Positions 34,724 to 44,014 are shown, counted from the first letter of the stretch. The stretch: 64,000 nucleotides of DNA from Alteriqipengyuania lutimaris (GCF_003363135.1 NZ_QRBB01000001.1:2020501-2084500); one strand, 5' to 3'. Numbers and translations are program-made. Notes: generated from the letters alone by a model not told the origin.

Positions 34724-36311
34724 CGGCCTGCACCATCGCCAACTTGTCACGGATTAGCGCTGTCAGCCGGTCACTCTCGTCGAACTGATTTTCAAGCGTC
34801 GCGGTCAAAGCCGAGATGCGTTCCGCGAACGGCACGCCGTCATCTTCAGCATCTTCCGCCCCGACATAGCGCCCCGGTGTGAGGACGTGGCCATGCTTGC
34901 GGACTTCCTCAAGTGTGGCTGATTTGCAGAAGCCGGGGATGTCATCATACTCGCTCAGCCCCGCATCAGTCTTTGTGCGCCAGCGGTGATAGGTGTCCGC
35001 AATCGTGGCGATGTCGCTTGTCGAAAACTCGCGGCGAGTGCGGTCCACCATGTGGCCAAGGTTGCGAGCATCGATGAACAGGATTTCGCCGCGCCGGTCA
35101 CGGTGACCATTCGCGCTCTTGTCCCGCGCCAGAAACCACAGGCAGGCCGGAATCTGTGTGGAATAGAACAGCTGACCGGGCAGGGCGACCATGCAATCCA
35201 CCACGTCGCCCTCGATCATAGCTTTGCGGATTTCGCCTTCGCCAGACTGCTGCGATGACATCGAGCCATTGGCCAGCACCACGCCTGCTGTTCCGCGCGG
35301 GGCAAGGTGATGGATGATGTGTTGGAGCCAAGCAAAGTTGGCGTTACCCGCAGGCGGCTGACCGAACTTCCAGCGCACATCACCTTCGAGCTGCGGCTGC
35401 CACCAATCCGAGATGTTGAATGGCGGGTTGGCCATGACGTAATCGAACTTGAGCGTGGGGAAGGCGTCGTTGATAAACGAGCCCTCCTTGTTCCATTGGA
35501 TGTCCGCGTCGATGCCACGCACCGCAAGGTTCATCTTGCAAAGCTTCCACGTAGTGTGGTTGCGCTCCTGCCCGTAGATCGCGATGTCGCCGATCCGACC
35601 CTGATGATTGCCAACGAAGCGCTCCGATTGGACGAACATGCCGCCGGACCCACAGCAGGGGTCATAAACGCGACCGTTATGCGGCTCGAGCATTTCGACG
35701 ATGGTTTGCACCACCGACCGGGGGGTGAAGAATTCCCCGCCTCGCCGCCCTTCAGCGCCGGCAAACTGGCTGATGAAATATTCGTAGGCGCGGCCCAGCA
35801 AGTCCCTCGACTGGCCGTCTGTGCTGTGCATGCCGACCGTTGAAAACAGGTCGATCAGCTCGCCCATCATCGTCTTGTCGAGTTGAGGCTTCCCGTATTC
35901 CTTGGGAAGAACCCCATCGAGTACAGGCGTGTTGGCCCGTTCGATCGCTTCCATGGCGTTGTCGATCAGGTTGCCGATGTCGCCCACGCGCTCGTTGCCC
36001 GTCGTAACATCGACGAACGGGATCTGCTGGAGCTTGGCGTTGGCCTGCAAGTTCGACCAACGAGCCTCCGGTGGCACCCAGAACACGTTCGAAGCGAGGT
36101 ATTCCTCGGGGTCTTCCGCGTCGGCGTATTCTTCTTGCAGCAGATGCGCACGGTGCTGCTCAAAGGCGTCGGAGATATACTTGAGGAAGATCAGGCCGAG
36201 GGCAATGTGCTTGTATTCGGACGGCTCAAGGGTCCCGCGCAGTTTGTCCGCAGCCCTGAAGAGATCGGCCTCGAATCCGAGATCTCCGCCGCCATTTTTT
36301 TGTGATGCCAT
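34716..36311 (-). CDS. hsdM: Type I restriction enzyme, N6-adenine methyltransferase (M) subunit
   Basis: The 531-residue protein has an N-terminal HsdM helical domain ([20 protein letters not shown]) and the methyltransferase core. The SAM motif is [12 protein letters not shown] and the catalytic motif is [11 protein letters not shown]. It methylates adenine at the site chosen by HsdS and protects host DNA. It is the first gene of the hsdM-hsdS-FRG-hsdR operon, whose promoter should lie in the 145-base gap before it at 36312-36456. No defects are seen. Confidence 0.96.
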   Translation of the reverse strand: MASQKNGGGDLGFEADLFRAADKLRGTLEPSEYKHIALGLIFLKYISDAFEQHRAHLLQEEYADAEDPEEYLASNVFWVPPEARWSNLQANAKLQQIPFVDVTTGNERVGDIGNLIDNAMEAIERANTPVLDGVLPKEYGKPQLDKTMMGELIDLFSTVGMHSTDGQSRDLLGRAYEYFISQFAGAEGRRGGEFFTPRSVVQTIVEMLEPHNGRVYDPCCGSGGMFVQSERFVGNHQGRIGDIAIYGQERNHTTWKLCKMNLAVRGIDADIQWNKEGSFINDAFPTLKFDYVMANPPFNISDWWQPQLEGDVRWKFGQPPAGNANFAWLQHIIHHLAPRGTAGVVLANGSMSSQQSGEGEIRKAMIEGDVVDCMVALPGQLFYSTQIPACLWFLARDKSANGHRDRRGEILFIDARNLGHMVDRTRREFSTSDIATIADTYHRWRTKTDAGLSEYDDIPGFCKSATLEEVRKHGHVLTPGRYVGAEDAEDDGVPFAERISALTATLENQFDESDRLTALIRDKLAMVQADA

Positions 36312-36456
36312 GGGTGGTTAATTCCTCCGCCTGCAGGGGTAGCGGAACCTGGGCGAAGGGGGCAACAGGCGAACGCGGGCATGAATTGAAGTTGGTGGCG
36401 GGGCTGCGGCTGAAGGTCGCAGACCCGTCACGAGGGCGATCACCTCATCGCCTCAT

Positions 36457-38481
36457 TTACTTGGGCATACGCGGCTTACCCGTCCGCGACCGATGGTTGA
36501 TCGGCAGCAGCTTGACCGGGTGCGGCTGAAGTTGGTCGGTGGCAACATCGGTCCACTTCTCCATGAAGTCGAGATATTCTGACAGAACCAGCTGCACTCC
36601 ATGCGTATCGCTGCGCTTCGAGTAGTGGAGGGCATTCGTCCCGCTGCGAGCATGCCCCATTACGTCGGCGCGCATGAAATCCGGCACCTCGGCCTTGGCA
36701 TAGAAACTGGATCCGAGCGCGCGGATCGAGTGCATGTCTGCCGACTTGCCGACCTTATTGGTAGGAATGTGCATATGCAGGCCGATCCACGCCACCATAT
36801 GACGCCAGGCGATGTTTCGGAACTGGTGGCCGCCGATCCGAGCTTCGTTGAGGTAGAGCTCGGGGAACAACTCTCTGTGTCCTTCGGCCCGGATCGCCTT
36901 CACGTAATCGAGGAAGCCAAGCCGCAATAGCTCTGGGTGGAGCGGAATCAGTCGGCCGCGGTCTTCGTTTTTCTCGCCACCGTCGACATTATCCTCGGCG
37001 CGCACGTCATTGTCTTGGATGACGATGTTGGGGATGGCATCATCGAGATGAACCTCATCGGCCCGCAGGCCAGCAATCTCGTTTAGGGCGGCGTGCGTGT
37101 AGTATAGCAGGAGCGGCAGCCAGTAAGCGGCATCATGCCAGACATTGTTGCCCGCCGCACTGTCGAGCCGCCGCAACTGACCGCCACCGCCCGTCCAGAT
37201 CGGAGCGGAAAACAAGCAGATCATGTGCTCCGGCATCCACGGCGGACGCGCGGTCTTCTTCGACACCTTCTTGTGCTTGCCCAGCTTCACCGCCGAGAAG
37301 TCCAGCGCCTTGGTATTGGGGATCTTCGGCGCCCATTCGTCTTCGGCCAACAGGTCGTAAGCGGTCGACATGTAGGAGAGATCGCGCTTCAGAGTGTTCA
37401 TCGAACGGGCATTGCCGCTGGTGACGGTAAAGGTTTCGGCAACCTCCTCGAACGGGCGATCAAAATCCTTCGAAGGGCGGTAGGTGCGGGGCATATCCAG
37501 CAATGCGTTCTTGAACTTGGCAACATCTGTGTGGTCGTAGGCGCCGAGAGGCTTGTCGCCCGTCACCCATGCGAAGGTTTTGAGAACGCGCTCGTATTGG
37601 GCAAGACCCCGGTTCCAATGGCCGGTGCGACGCGCAAGCCGAATGATCTTGGGAATCACCTCGCTGAACCGCGTGGCATGGTAGGTCTTGAACACGCAAT
37701 CTGGGTGGGAAGCTGCGCTGGTCTCGGCGGGCGCTGATACAGGCAAGGGCTGGGCAATCGTTTGTGGCGTTGCCGGCTGCGGCGGCGCAAAGGTCAGTGA
37801 TGCCCCGTTCGCCCGGCGTTTCGCCAGCAGGGCTTCTTCCTGATCGAAGGCCGATTGCACATCCTCGTCGAGGAAGTGGGACGCCAGGCGGTGCGCTTCG
37901 GCCTTTGCTTGAAGATGGACATGTTTGAGACGGGCTACCACGGCGTCAGTCGGTTCAAGCCCCAGCCCTTCGGCCATGAGGGCCATGATTTCGTCGTCGA
38001 TGGTATCCTTTCCGCAGTAGCGGTCGAGATCGCAGGCTACCCACTCGATATCCATTTCGTCATGGCCCGCAGCTGCCAGCGTTTGACGCTGGGCGTCGGT
38101 CAGCTCGTTGGTTGTGCCTGGCCGCTGGGCGATATCCAAAGCGCTCGCCATTGTGCGGAAATCCCGCACCTGGGCGGCGGGATTACGTGACGGGTCGTGC
38201 AGTTCCATGATAAGCTTAGACAGGCAATCGCGTAGCTCGGTTTCGAACAACGCCTTGATTGTGCCGCCATCGAGCGTCTGGTTCTGTTCGAAATAAGCGT
38301 TCACTGTCCGGCGCACCCTGTCAAATTGCGCGGCGAGAATCGCGGTCCGCTCGCGAGCTTCCTGCCCATCGCAGGTCGAAAGCGGCACGATTACATGTAT
38401 ATCCTTGCCATCGTGCAAACGCACACGGCGGCGGAAATAGTAGCGGCCTGAGCGGCGGGTGCTGAAGGGAATCTTGGGCAT
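36457..38481 (-). CDS. int: Tyrosine-type integrase of the island, catalytic Arg I replaced
   Basis: The product is 674 residues, long for the family, with an extended N-terminal part. The C-terminal catalytic domain shows HSIR (His584, Arg587), VMGHARSG and the nucleophile in ALHYSKR (Tyr620). Where the first catalytic Arg is expected (pattern TGxRxxE), the protein reads THAALNE, with Ala465 at the Arg position. It may use another residue or be impaired. The gene starts 110 bases from the tRNA-Pro 3' end and faces away, the normal layout for tRNA-specific integrases. Confidence 0.85.
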   Translation of the reverse strand: MPKIPFSTRRSGRYYFRRRVRLHDGKDIHVIVPLSTCDGQEARERTAILAAQFDRVRRTVNAYFEQNQTLDGGTIKALFETELRDCLSKLIMELHDPSRNPAAQVRDFRTMASALDIAQRPGTTNELTDAQRQTLAAAGHDEMDIEWVACDLDRYCGKDTIDDEIMALMAEGLGLEPTDAVVARLKHVHLQAKAEAHRLASHFLDEDVQSAFDQEEALLAKRRANGASLTFAPPQPATPQTIAQPLPVSAPAETSAASHPDCVFKTYHATRFSEVIPKIIRLARRTGHWNRGLAQYERVLKTFAWVTGDKPLGAYDHTDVAKFKNALLDMPRTYRPSKDFDRPFEEVAETFTVTSGNARSMNTLKRDLSYMSTAYDLLAEDEWAPKIPNTKALDFSAVKLGKHKKVSKKTARPPWMPEHMICLFSAPIWTGGGGQLRRLDSAAGNNVWHDAAYWLPLLLYYTHAALNEIAGLRADEVHLDDAIPNIVIQDNDVRAEDNVDGGEKNEDRGRLIPLHPELLRLGFLDYVKAIRAEGHRELFPELYLNEARIGGHQFRNIAWRHMVAWIGLHMHIPTNKVGKSADMHSIRALGSSFYAKAEVPDFMRADVMGHARSGTNALHYSKRSDTHGVQLVLSEYLDFMEKWTDVATDQLQPHPVKLLPINHRSRTGKPRMPK

Positions 38482-38505
38482 TGAAAGGCTCTTTCCGACT
38501 GGGTC

Positions 38506-38521
38506 GGTGAACCGGCATGTG
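38506..38521 (+). repeat. Putative integrase arm site, right
   Basis: GGTGAACCGGCATGTG matches the left-end copy at 21256-21271 with one mismatch. It lies between the integrase start and the attR core, 70 bases from the core. The following bases (GTGTCACAT) form a small dyad with CATGTG. Confidence 0.6.
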
Positions 38522-38591
38522 TCACATCAAGTGGCACCCCGCTTCACCGGGTGGGTGAAAGCGGTTTTCTTTCAATGCGTTGCAGGAAAAA

Positions 38592-38609
38592 TGGTCGGGG
38601 AGAGAGGAT
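38592..38609. other. attR: 18-base core within tRNA-Pro 3' end
   Basis: TGGTCGGGGAGAGAGGAT is the reverse complement of the tRNA 3' end (from the T-arm to the encoded CCA) and is identical to the sequence at 21170-21187. Integration here keeps the tRNA complete. Confidence 0.85.
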
Positions 38610-38668
38610 TCGAACCTCCGGCCCCTGCCTCCCGAAGACAGTGCTCTACCAGGCTGAGCTACTCCCCG
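38592..38668 (-). tRNA. tRNA-Pro(CGG)
   Basis: The 77-base gene includes CCA. The acceptor stem CGGGGAG/CTCCCCG, the D-arm (AGCTCAGCCTGGTAGAGC), and the T-arm (GGAGGTTCGAATCCTCT region) are intact. The anticodon stem CTGTC/GGCAG closes a loop TTCGGGA, giving anticodon CGG, which reads CCG. It is the integration site of the island. Confidence 0.95.
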
Positions 38669-38709
38669 ACCGGATGCTTGCGGGGCGGACCCCGCGAGGC
38701 AGAGGCGGC

Positions 38710-38738
38710 CCTATAGGTGTGGATCACCGCACACGCAA
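38710..38738 (-). promoter_or_regulatory. Promoter of tRNA-Pro
   Basis: On the minus strand TTGCGT (38733-38738) and TATAGG (38710-38715) are separated by 17 bases, a good sigma-70-type spacing. The -10 box lies 42 bases before the tRNA 5' end. Confidence 0.55.
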
Positions 38739-38800
38739 GCGGACATTCGCAGGCAAAGTGTCCTAAGCACCTCGGGCCAGCCACAAGAGCGCAATTCCCC

Positions 38801-39733
38801 GTGTCCGAGTCGCATTTCGAACAGTCCTATCTCGATCTGATGGAGCGCATCTGGCGCACCGGCGACGAGCGCGTCGATCGTACGGGTATCGGCACCCGCT
38901 CGGTCTTCGGCGCACAACTGCGGTTCGACCTCGGTGACAACCGCGTGCCGTTGCTCACCACCAAGCGGGTCTACTGGAAAACCGCCGCGCGCGAGATGCT
39001 GTGGTTCCTGACCGGGGAGACCAATATCCGCCCGCTGGTGCTGCAGGGCGTGAAGATCTGGAACGAGTGGCCGCACGCACGCTACGTGAAAGAGACGGGT
39101 AACGACCTGCCGCTCGGCGAGTTCGTCCAGCGTATCGGCGATGACGAGGCTTTCGCGGAGCGCTGGGGCGATCTCGGCCCGGTCTACGGCAAGCAGTGGG
39201 TCGACTGGCCCACCTACCGCTATCGTCCCGATGGCCTCTACGAAAAAGGGGAGGGGATCGATCAGGTCAGCCAGGTGATCGAAAGCCTGCAGAGCAATCC
39301 CGGCAGCCGGCGACATATCATCGAAGGATGGAACGTCGCCGAACTCGACCGGATGGCGCTGCCGCCATGCCACAAGACCTACCAGTTCCACGTCGGCTCC
39401 GGAGGTACCCAGCTCAACTGCCTGCTCTACCAGCGCAGTTGCGACGTCGCGCTGGGCCTGCCGTTCAACCTGTTCGGGGCGGCGCTCCTGATGCGCATGA
39501 TCGCGCAGCAGGCCGATCTGGAGCCGGGCGAGCTCGTGTGGATGGGGGGCGATACGCACCTTTACCTCAATCATGCGCACCTGATCGAGGAGCAGCTCTC
39601 CCGGGAACCGCGAGGCACCCCGAGGCTTGAGTTCACAAGGCACGCGCCGAGCATTTTCGACTACCGGATAGAGGATTTCGCAGTCAGCGATTACGATCCC
39701 CATCCGCCCATTAAGGCACCTGTCGCCGTCTGA
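38801..39733 (+). CDS. thyA: Thymidylate synthase
   Basis: The product is about 310 residues. ThyA motifs are in order: DRTGIGTRSVFG (dUMP phosphate Arg), LLTTKRVYWK, WFLTGETNI, LGPVYGKQW, the catalytic Cys in LPPCHKTYQF, QRSCDVALGLPFN, and GDTHLYLNH. It makes dTMP from dUMP with methylene-THF. I chose GTG 38801 because the protein then begins just before the conserved FEQSYLDLMERI helix; an ATG at 38717 would add 28 non-conserved residues overlapping the tRNA promoter. The middle insertion (about 100-150) makes it longer than E. coli ThyA, as in many alphaproteobacteria. Confidence 0.94.
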   Translation: MSESHFEQSYLDLMERIWRTGDERVDRTGIGTRSVFGAQLRFDLGDNRVPLLTTKRVYWKTAAREMLWFLTGETNIRPLVLQGVKIWNEWPHARYVKETGNDLPLGEFVQRIGDDEAFAERWGDLGPVYGKQWVDWPTYRYRPDGLYEKGEGIDQVSQVIESLQSNPGSRRHIIEGWNVAELDRMALPPCHKTYQFHVGSGGTQLNCLLYQRSCDVALGLPFNLFGAALLMRMIAQQADLEPGELVWMGGDTHLYLNHAHLIEEQLSREPRGTPRLEFTRHAPSIFDYRIEDFAVSDYDPHPPIKAPVAV

Positions 39734-39855
39734 GTGCGGGCCCCGACGATCGGCGTGCTTGACCCCGTCGGGCTCGCGCAATAACCGGTCGCCAATGTGA
39801 AAGAATGCGTCCCAGGCGATTGAATTCAGGTCTGGCCGGGCGCGGGGAGATGAAT

Positions 39856-41157
39856 ATGGCCAATCGGCCCGAGCGCGAGACTTCGCGCGCAAACAAGCCG
39901 CAATTATCGCTTCACGTGCCCGAGCCCGAGTATCGGCCGGGCTCGGAAGAGGTCGACTTCTCCGGCATCGAAATTCCGGAAGCGGGAGCGCAGCCGCGAC
40001 CCGACGAGGCGTGCGATCCCTCGGAGACTGTGGGCCTGTGCACCGATCTGATCCGCGTGCTGGGCGATGACAACAAGGCGCACGGTCCATGGGACCCCAA
40101 GCTCGATCCCGATACTCTGCGCGAGATGCTGCACCACTTCTCGCTGGTGCGCGCGTTCGACGAACGCATGTTTCGGGGCCAGCGGCAGGGCAAGACCAGC
40201 TTCTACATGAAGTGCACCGGGGAAGAGGCGACCAGCATCTCCACCGCGATGGCGCTGCAGCCGGACGATATGGTGTTCCCCAGCTATCGCCAGCAGGGCG
40301 TGCTGATCGCGCGCGGCTATCCGCTGATCGAGATGATCAACCAGATCTATTCGAACAGTGGCGACAAGCTGAAAGGCCGCCAGTTGCCGATCATGTATTC
40401 GAGCCGCGAGCACAGCTTCTTCAGCATCTCGGGTAACCTCGCCACGCAGGTCCCACAGGCGGTCGGCTGGGCGATGGCGAGTGCAATCAAGAACGACAGC
40501 CGGATCGCGACGAGCTGGGTGGGCGAGGGCAGCACGGCGGAGGGCGACTTCCATGCGGCCTGCACCTTTGCCAGCGTGTACAATGCACCGGTTATCATCA
40601 ACCTTATCAACAACCAGTGGGCGATCAGCAGCTTCTCCGGCTTTGCGGGCGGCGAGCGCGCGACCTTCGCCAGCCGCGCGATCGGCTACGGCCTCGCGGG
40701 GCTTCGCGTGGACGGCAACGACCCGCTGGCCTGCTATGCCGCCGAACGCTGGGCCGCCAACCGCGCGCGGACCAACAGCGGCCCGACGCTGATCGAATTC
40801 TTCACCTATCGTGCGGAAGGCCACTCAACATCGGACGATCCCTCGGGCTATCGCAGCGCGAACGAGCGCGAGGCCTGGCCGCTGGGCGATCCCGTGGCGC
40901 GGCTCAAGAACCACCTCATCGAACTGGGTGAGTGGGACGAGGACCGACAGGCCGAGATGGACCGCAACGCGGCCGAGAAGGTCAAGAAGGACACCAAGGA
41001 GGCCGAGAAGAACGGCATCCTGGGCCATGGCATGCACCAGCCCTTCCACACCATGTTCGAAGATGTCTTCGACGAGGAGCCGTGGCACCTGCGCGAGCAG
41101 AACGAAGAGTCGCAGCGTGAGCGCGAAAAGAAATATCCGGACGGGGTGCCGCACTGA
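39856..41157 (+). CDS. bkdA1: Branched-chain 2-oxoacid dehydrogenase E1 alpha subunit
   Basis: The 433-residue protein has a TPP-binding E1 core. SFYMKCTGEEATSISTAMAL and FPSYRQQGVLIARGYP mark the substrate channel. The TPP motif GEGSTAEGDFHAACTFASVYNAPVIINLINNQW includes the metal-binding NNQ. TYRAEGHSTSDDPSGYR is the conserved loop near the phosphorylation site of eukaryotic homologues. The long N-terminal arm favours BCKDH over pyruvate E1. I chose ATG 39856 because GGGGAG lies six bases upstream; the nearby ATG at 39850 overlaps that site. It is the first gene of an E1a-E1b-E2 operon. Confidence 0.92.
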   Translation: MANRPERETSRANKPQLSLHVPEPEYRPGSEEVDFSGIEIPEAGAQPRPDEACDPSETVGLCTDLIRVLGDDNKAHGPWDPKLDPDTLREMLHHFSLVRAFDERMFRGQRQGKTSFYMKCTGEEATSISTAMALQPDDMVFPSYRQQGVLIARGYPLIEMINQIYSNSGDKLKGRQLPIMYSSREHSFFSISGNLATQVPQAVGWAMASAIKNDSRIATSWVGEGSTAEGDFHAACTFASVYNAPVIINLINNQWAISSFSGFAGGERATFASRAIGYGLAGLRVDGNDPLACYAAERWAANRARTNSGPTLIEFFTYRAEGHSTSDDPSGYRSANEREAWPLGDPVARLKNHLIELGEWDEDRQAEMDRNAAEKVKKDTKEAEKNGILGHGMHQPFHTMFEDVFDEEPWHLREQNEESQREREKKYPDGVPH

Positions 41158-42233
41158 TGAGCGAGACGAAAGAGAAGTCCAAGCCCCAGCCCAAACAGGG
41201 TCGGCACGCGACTGGCGACGATCGCCGGCTCAACATGATCGAGGCGATCAACGATGCGCTCGACGTGGCGATGGGCCGCGACGACGATGTGGTCGTGTTC
41301 GGCGAGGATGTCGGCTATTTCGGCGGCGTCTTCCGCTGCACCGCAGGGCTCCAGGAAAAATACGGCAAGACCCGCGCGTTCGATACGCCGATTTCGGAAT
41401 GCGGCATCATCGCCGCGGCGATCGGGATGGGCGCCTACGGCTTGCGCCCGGTGCCCGAAATCCAGTTCGCGGACTACATCTACCCCGGATACGACCAGAT
41501 CATCAGCGAAGCGGCACGCATCCGCTATCGCAGCGCGGGCGAATATAATGTGCCGATGACGGTCCGCTCGCCCTTCGGCGGCGGCATCTTCGGCGGGCAG
41601 ACCCACAGCCAGAGCCCCGAATCGCTGTTCACCCACGCCTCGGGCATCAAGACGGTGATCCCGGCGACGCCCTACGACGCAAAGGGCCTGCTGATTTCGT
41701 GCATCGAGGATAACGACCCGGTCATCTTCTTCGAGCCCAAGCGCATCTATAACGGCCCGTTCGACGGTTTCTTCGATCGCCCGGTGCAGAACTGGAAGTC
41801 GCATCCCGACAGCGTGGTGCCCGAAGGCTATTACAAGGTCCCGCTGGGCAAGGCGCGGCTCGTCACCGAAGGCGAGCAGCTGACCGTGCTGACCTACGGC
41901 ACGATGGTCCACGTCGCGAAGGCGGTGATGGAGGAGCGCGGCGTTGAGGCCGACATTCTCGACCTGCGCACGCTCGTCCCGCTCGACATCGAGGCTGTGG
42001 AAAAGTCTGTGAAGAAGACGGGGAAATGCCTGATCATCCATGAGGCGACACGCACTTCGGGCTTCGGCGCGGAGCTTTCCGCGCTGGTGCAGGAGCGCTG
42101 CTTCTATCATCTCGAAGCGCCGATCCAGCGCGTCACCGGCTTCGACACGCCTTATCCTCATAGCCTCGAATGGGCCTATTTCCCCGGCCCGGTGCGCATC
42201 GGCACCGCCCTCGACAAGCTTCTAAGCGAGTAA
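41157..42233 (+). CDS. bkdA2: Branched-chain 2-oxoacid dehydrogenase E1 beta subunit
   Basis: The 358-residue protein contains LNMIEAINDALDVAMGRDDDVVVFGEDVGYFGGVFR, the TPP-binding Glu region, and PISECGIIAAAIGMGAYG. A C-terminal transketolase-type domain has LTVLTYGTMVHVA and ADILDLRTLVPLD. The beta subunit completes the TPP active site with E1 alpha. It overlaps bkdA1 by one base (TGATG). The hydrophilic N-terminal tail (about 20 residues) is longer than usual but not odd. Confidence 0.93.
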   Translation: MSETKEKSKPQPKQGRHATGDDRRLNMIEAINDALDVAMGRDDDVVVFGEDVGYFGGVFRCTAGLQEKYGKTRAFDTPISECGIIAAAIGMGAYGLRPVPEIQFADYIYPGYDQIISEAARIRYRSAGEYNVPMTVRSPFGGGIFGGQTHSQSPESLFTHASGIKTVIPATPYDAKGLLISCIEDNDPVIFFEPKRIYNGPFDGFFDRPVQNWKSHPDSVVPEGYYKVPLGKARLVTEGEQLTVLTYGTMVHVAKAVMEERGVEADILDLRTLVPLDIEAVEKSVKKTGKCLIIHEATRTSGFGAELSALVQERCFYHLEAPIQRVTGFDTPYPHSLEWAYFPGPVRIGTALDKLLSE

Positions 42234-42240
42234 ATCCGAC

Positions 42241-43569
42241 ATGGCGAAATTCACCTTCAACCTGCCCGATATCGGCGAAGGCATCGCCGAGGCCGAGATC
42301 GTCGCATGGCATGTCTCTGTGGGCGACACGGTCGAGGAAGACGGCCCGCTGGCCGACATGATGACCGACAAGGCGACGGTCGAAATGGAAAGCCCGGTCG
42401 CGGGCAAGATCATGGAGATCGCGGGCGAGGTGGGTGACACCATCGCGATCGGATCAATGCTGGTAACGATCGAGGTCGAGGGCGAGATTCCCGACGATGT
42501 TGCGGAAGAGAACGCCGCCGCAGCCGATGCCGAGCCGGAAGCCGGTCCCGCACCATCGCCCGCTCCCGCGCCGAAGTCCGACGAGGTCGAAGAAAGGATC
42601 GAGGTCGAGAACCCCGATGCGAGCGATGCGAACGACGCGCACGAGGCCGATCCCGAACCTGCACCCGAGCAGCCGGTCGGCAAGAGCGAACCCAAATCGC
42701 AGAGCAAGGTCCTCGCCAGCCCGGCCGTGCGCAAGCGCGCGAAGGACATGGGCATCGATCTGGCGCAGGTGAAGCCGGCCGATGACGGCCGCGTGCGCCA
42801 CGGCGACCTCGACCAGTTCATTGCCTATTCGGGCGGCTATTCGCCTGCCAGCGGTCCGCGCGCCGACGAGACCGTGAAGGTCATCGGCATGCGCCGCCGG
42901 ATCGCGCAGAACATGAGCGCGTCGAAGCGCAACATCCCGCACTTCACCTATGTCGACGAGGTCGACGTGACCGACCTCGAGGCGATGCGTGCGCAGCTCA
43001 ACGACGGGCGCGGCGACAAGCCGAAGCTCACCATCCTGCCGCTGCTGATCACATCGATCTGCCAGTGCCTGCCCGAATTCCCGATGATCAACGCGACCTA
43101 TGACGACGAAGAAGGCGTGGTGACGCGCCACGGATCGGTCAACATGGGCATGGCCGCGCAGACCGATGCCGGGCTGATGGTGCCGGTCATCAAGGACGCG
43201 CAGAGCCAGAACCTGTGGCAGCTCGCGCGCGAGATCGGCCGCCTGGCCGAGGCCGCGCGCAGCGGCAAGGCCAAGTCTGACGAAATGCAGGGCGGCACGC
43301 TGACCGTCACCTCGCTCGGGCCGCTGGGCGGGATCGCGACCACGCCGGTCATCAATCGCCCCGAAGTCGCGATCATCGGACCGAACAAGATCGTCGAGCG
43401 TCCGATGTTCGTGAAGGGTGCCGATGGTGTTGAGCGGGTCGAGAAGCGCCTGCTCATGAACATCTCGATCAGCTGCGATCACCGCGTGGTCGATGGCTGG
43501 GATGCGGCGAGCTTCATTCAGGCGTTGAAAGCCCGGCTCGAATCGCCTGCGCTGATTCTGGCGAACTGA
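42241..43569 (+). CDS. bkdB: Dihydrolipoyl acyltransferase E2 of the branched-chain 2-oxoacid dehydrogenase
   Basis: The product is 442 residues. One lipoyl domain has the modified lysine in MMTDKATVEM, followed by an acidic/Pro-rich linker. An E3-binding domain (ASPAVRKRAKDMGIDLAQV, then DDGRVRHGDL) and the acyltransferase core with SCDHRVVDGWDAASFI complete it. It transfers the branched acyl group to CoA. It starts eight bases after bkdA2. No lipoamide dehydrogenase (E3) gene follows, so E3 must be supplied from elsewhere. Confidence 0.94.
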   Translation: MAKFTFNLPDIGEGIAEAEIVAWHVSVGDTVEEDGPLADMMTDKATVEMESPVAGKIMEIAGEVGDTIAIGSMLVTIEVEGEIPDDVAEENAAAADAEPEAGPAPSPAPAPKSDEVEERIEVENPDASDANDAHEADPEPAPEQPVGKSEPKSQSKVLASPAVRKRAKDMGIDLAQVKPADDGRVRHGDLDQFIAYSGGYSPASGPRADETVKVIGMRRRIAQNMSASKRNIPHFTYVDEVDVTDLEAMRAQLNDGRGDKPKLTILPLLITSICQCLPEFPMINATYDDEEGVVTRHGSVNMGMAAQTDAGLMVPVIKDAQSQNLWQLAREIGRLAEAARSGKAKSDEMQGGTLTVTSLGPLGGIATTPVINRPEVAIIGPNKIVERPMFVKGADGVERVEKRLLMNISISCDHRVVDGWDAASFIQALKARLESPALILAN

Positions 43570-43573
43570 GCGG

Positions 43574-44014
43574 CTAGCGTACGACCGCGCTGTAGGTGAA
43601 CACACCGCGCCCTTTCGCGGCACGGGGGTTCGCGACGTCCCAGCGAATATTGGTGACATCTGCCGAGGTCGCCGGGCGGCCTTCTACCCGGAGGCTCGCC
43701 AGCGTGCCCCACGTCCGCCCGCCGTCGACCGACACCTGCGCGGTGGCGCCTCCGCTGGCGCGGAAGGCGAGATTGCGCGGTACGCGACTCGAAATGGTGA
43801 AGGGCGCGTCACGGGGCGAGCGCCACGCGAGCATCAGCACCACCGTGTCGCCGCGTTCGAGCATCTCGGCAGGCGCGAGCAGGCGCTGCGTGCGGCCGTC
43901 GCGCTCTTGCGATACTTCGAGAAACACCTCGCGGTCGATGGCGACCAGCGATTGCGCGCCTGCCGTGCTCGCGGCGAACATCGCGGCGCTTGCGATCAGC
44001 AATCCTGTACGCAT
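43574..44014 (-). CDS. Secreted hypothetical protein
   Basis: The 146-residue product has a signal peptide (MRTGLLIASAAMFAASTAGA, cleavage near AGAQS). The mature part is beta-rich with DTVVLMLAWR, TISSRVPRNLAF and VSVDGGRTWGTLASL, which looks like an Ig-like or DUF11-type fold. The role is unknown. The start at 44014 has GGGGGAG seven bases upstream. It converges with bkdB, four bases apart. Confidence 0.75.
   Translation of the reverse strand: MRTGLLIASAAMFAASTAGAQSLVAIDREVFLEVSQERDGRTQRLLAPAEMLERGDTVVLMLAWRSPRDAPFTISSRVPRNLAFRASGGATAQVSVDGGRTWGTLASLRVEGRPATSADVTNIRWDVANPRAAKGRGVFTYSAVVR

Larger units (their letters stand above)
21170..38609. mobile_element. Integrated mobilisable island in tRNA-Pro(CGG)
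   Basis: The element is bounded by identical 18-base direct repeats at 21170-21187 and 38592-38609. The right copy is the 3' end of tRNA-Pro, including its encoded CCA. A tyrosine integrase lies directly inside the right end, transcribed away from the tRNA. A relaxase-like gene, an oriT-like region and a KfrA-like gene point to mobilisation, but no type IV secretion genes are present, so it would depend on a helper. The cargo is mainly defence: type I restriction with FRG protein and a GHKL-HEPN gene. Flanking chromosomal genes are DUF305 and thyA. Confidence 0.88.
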
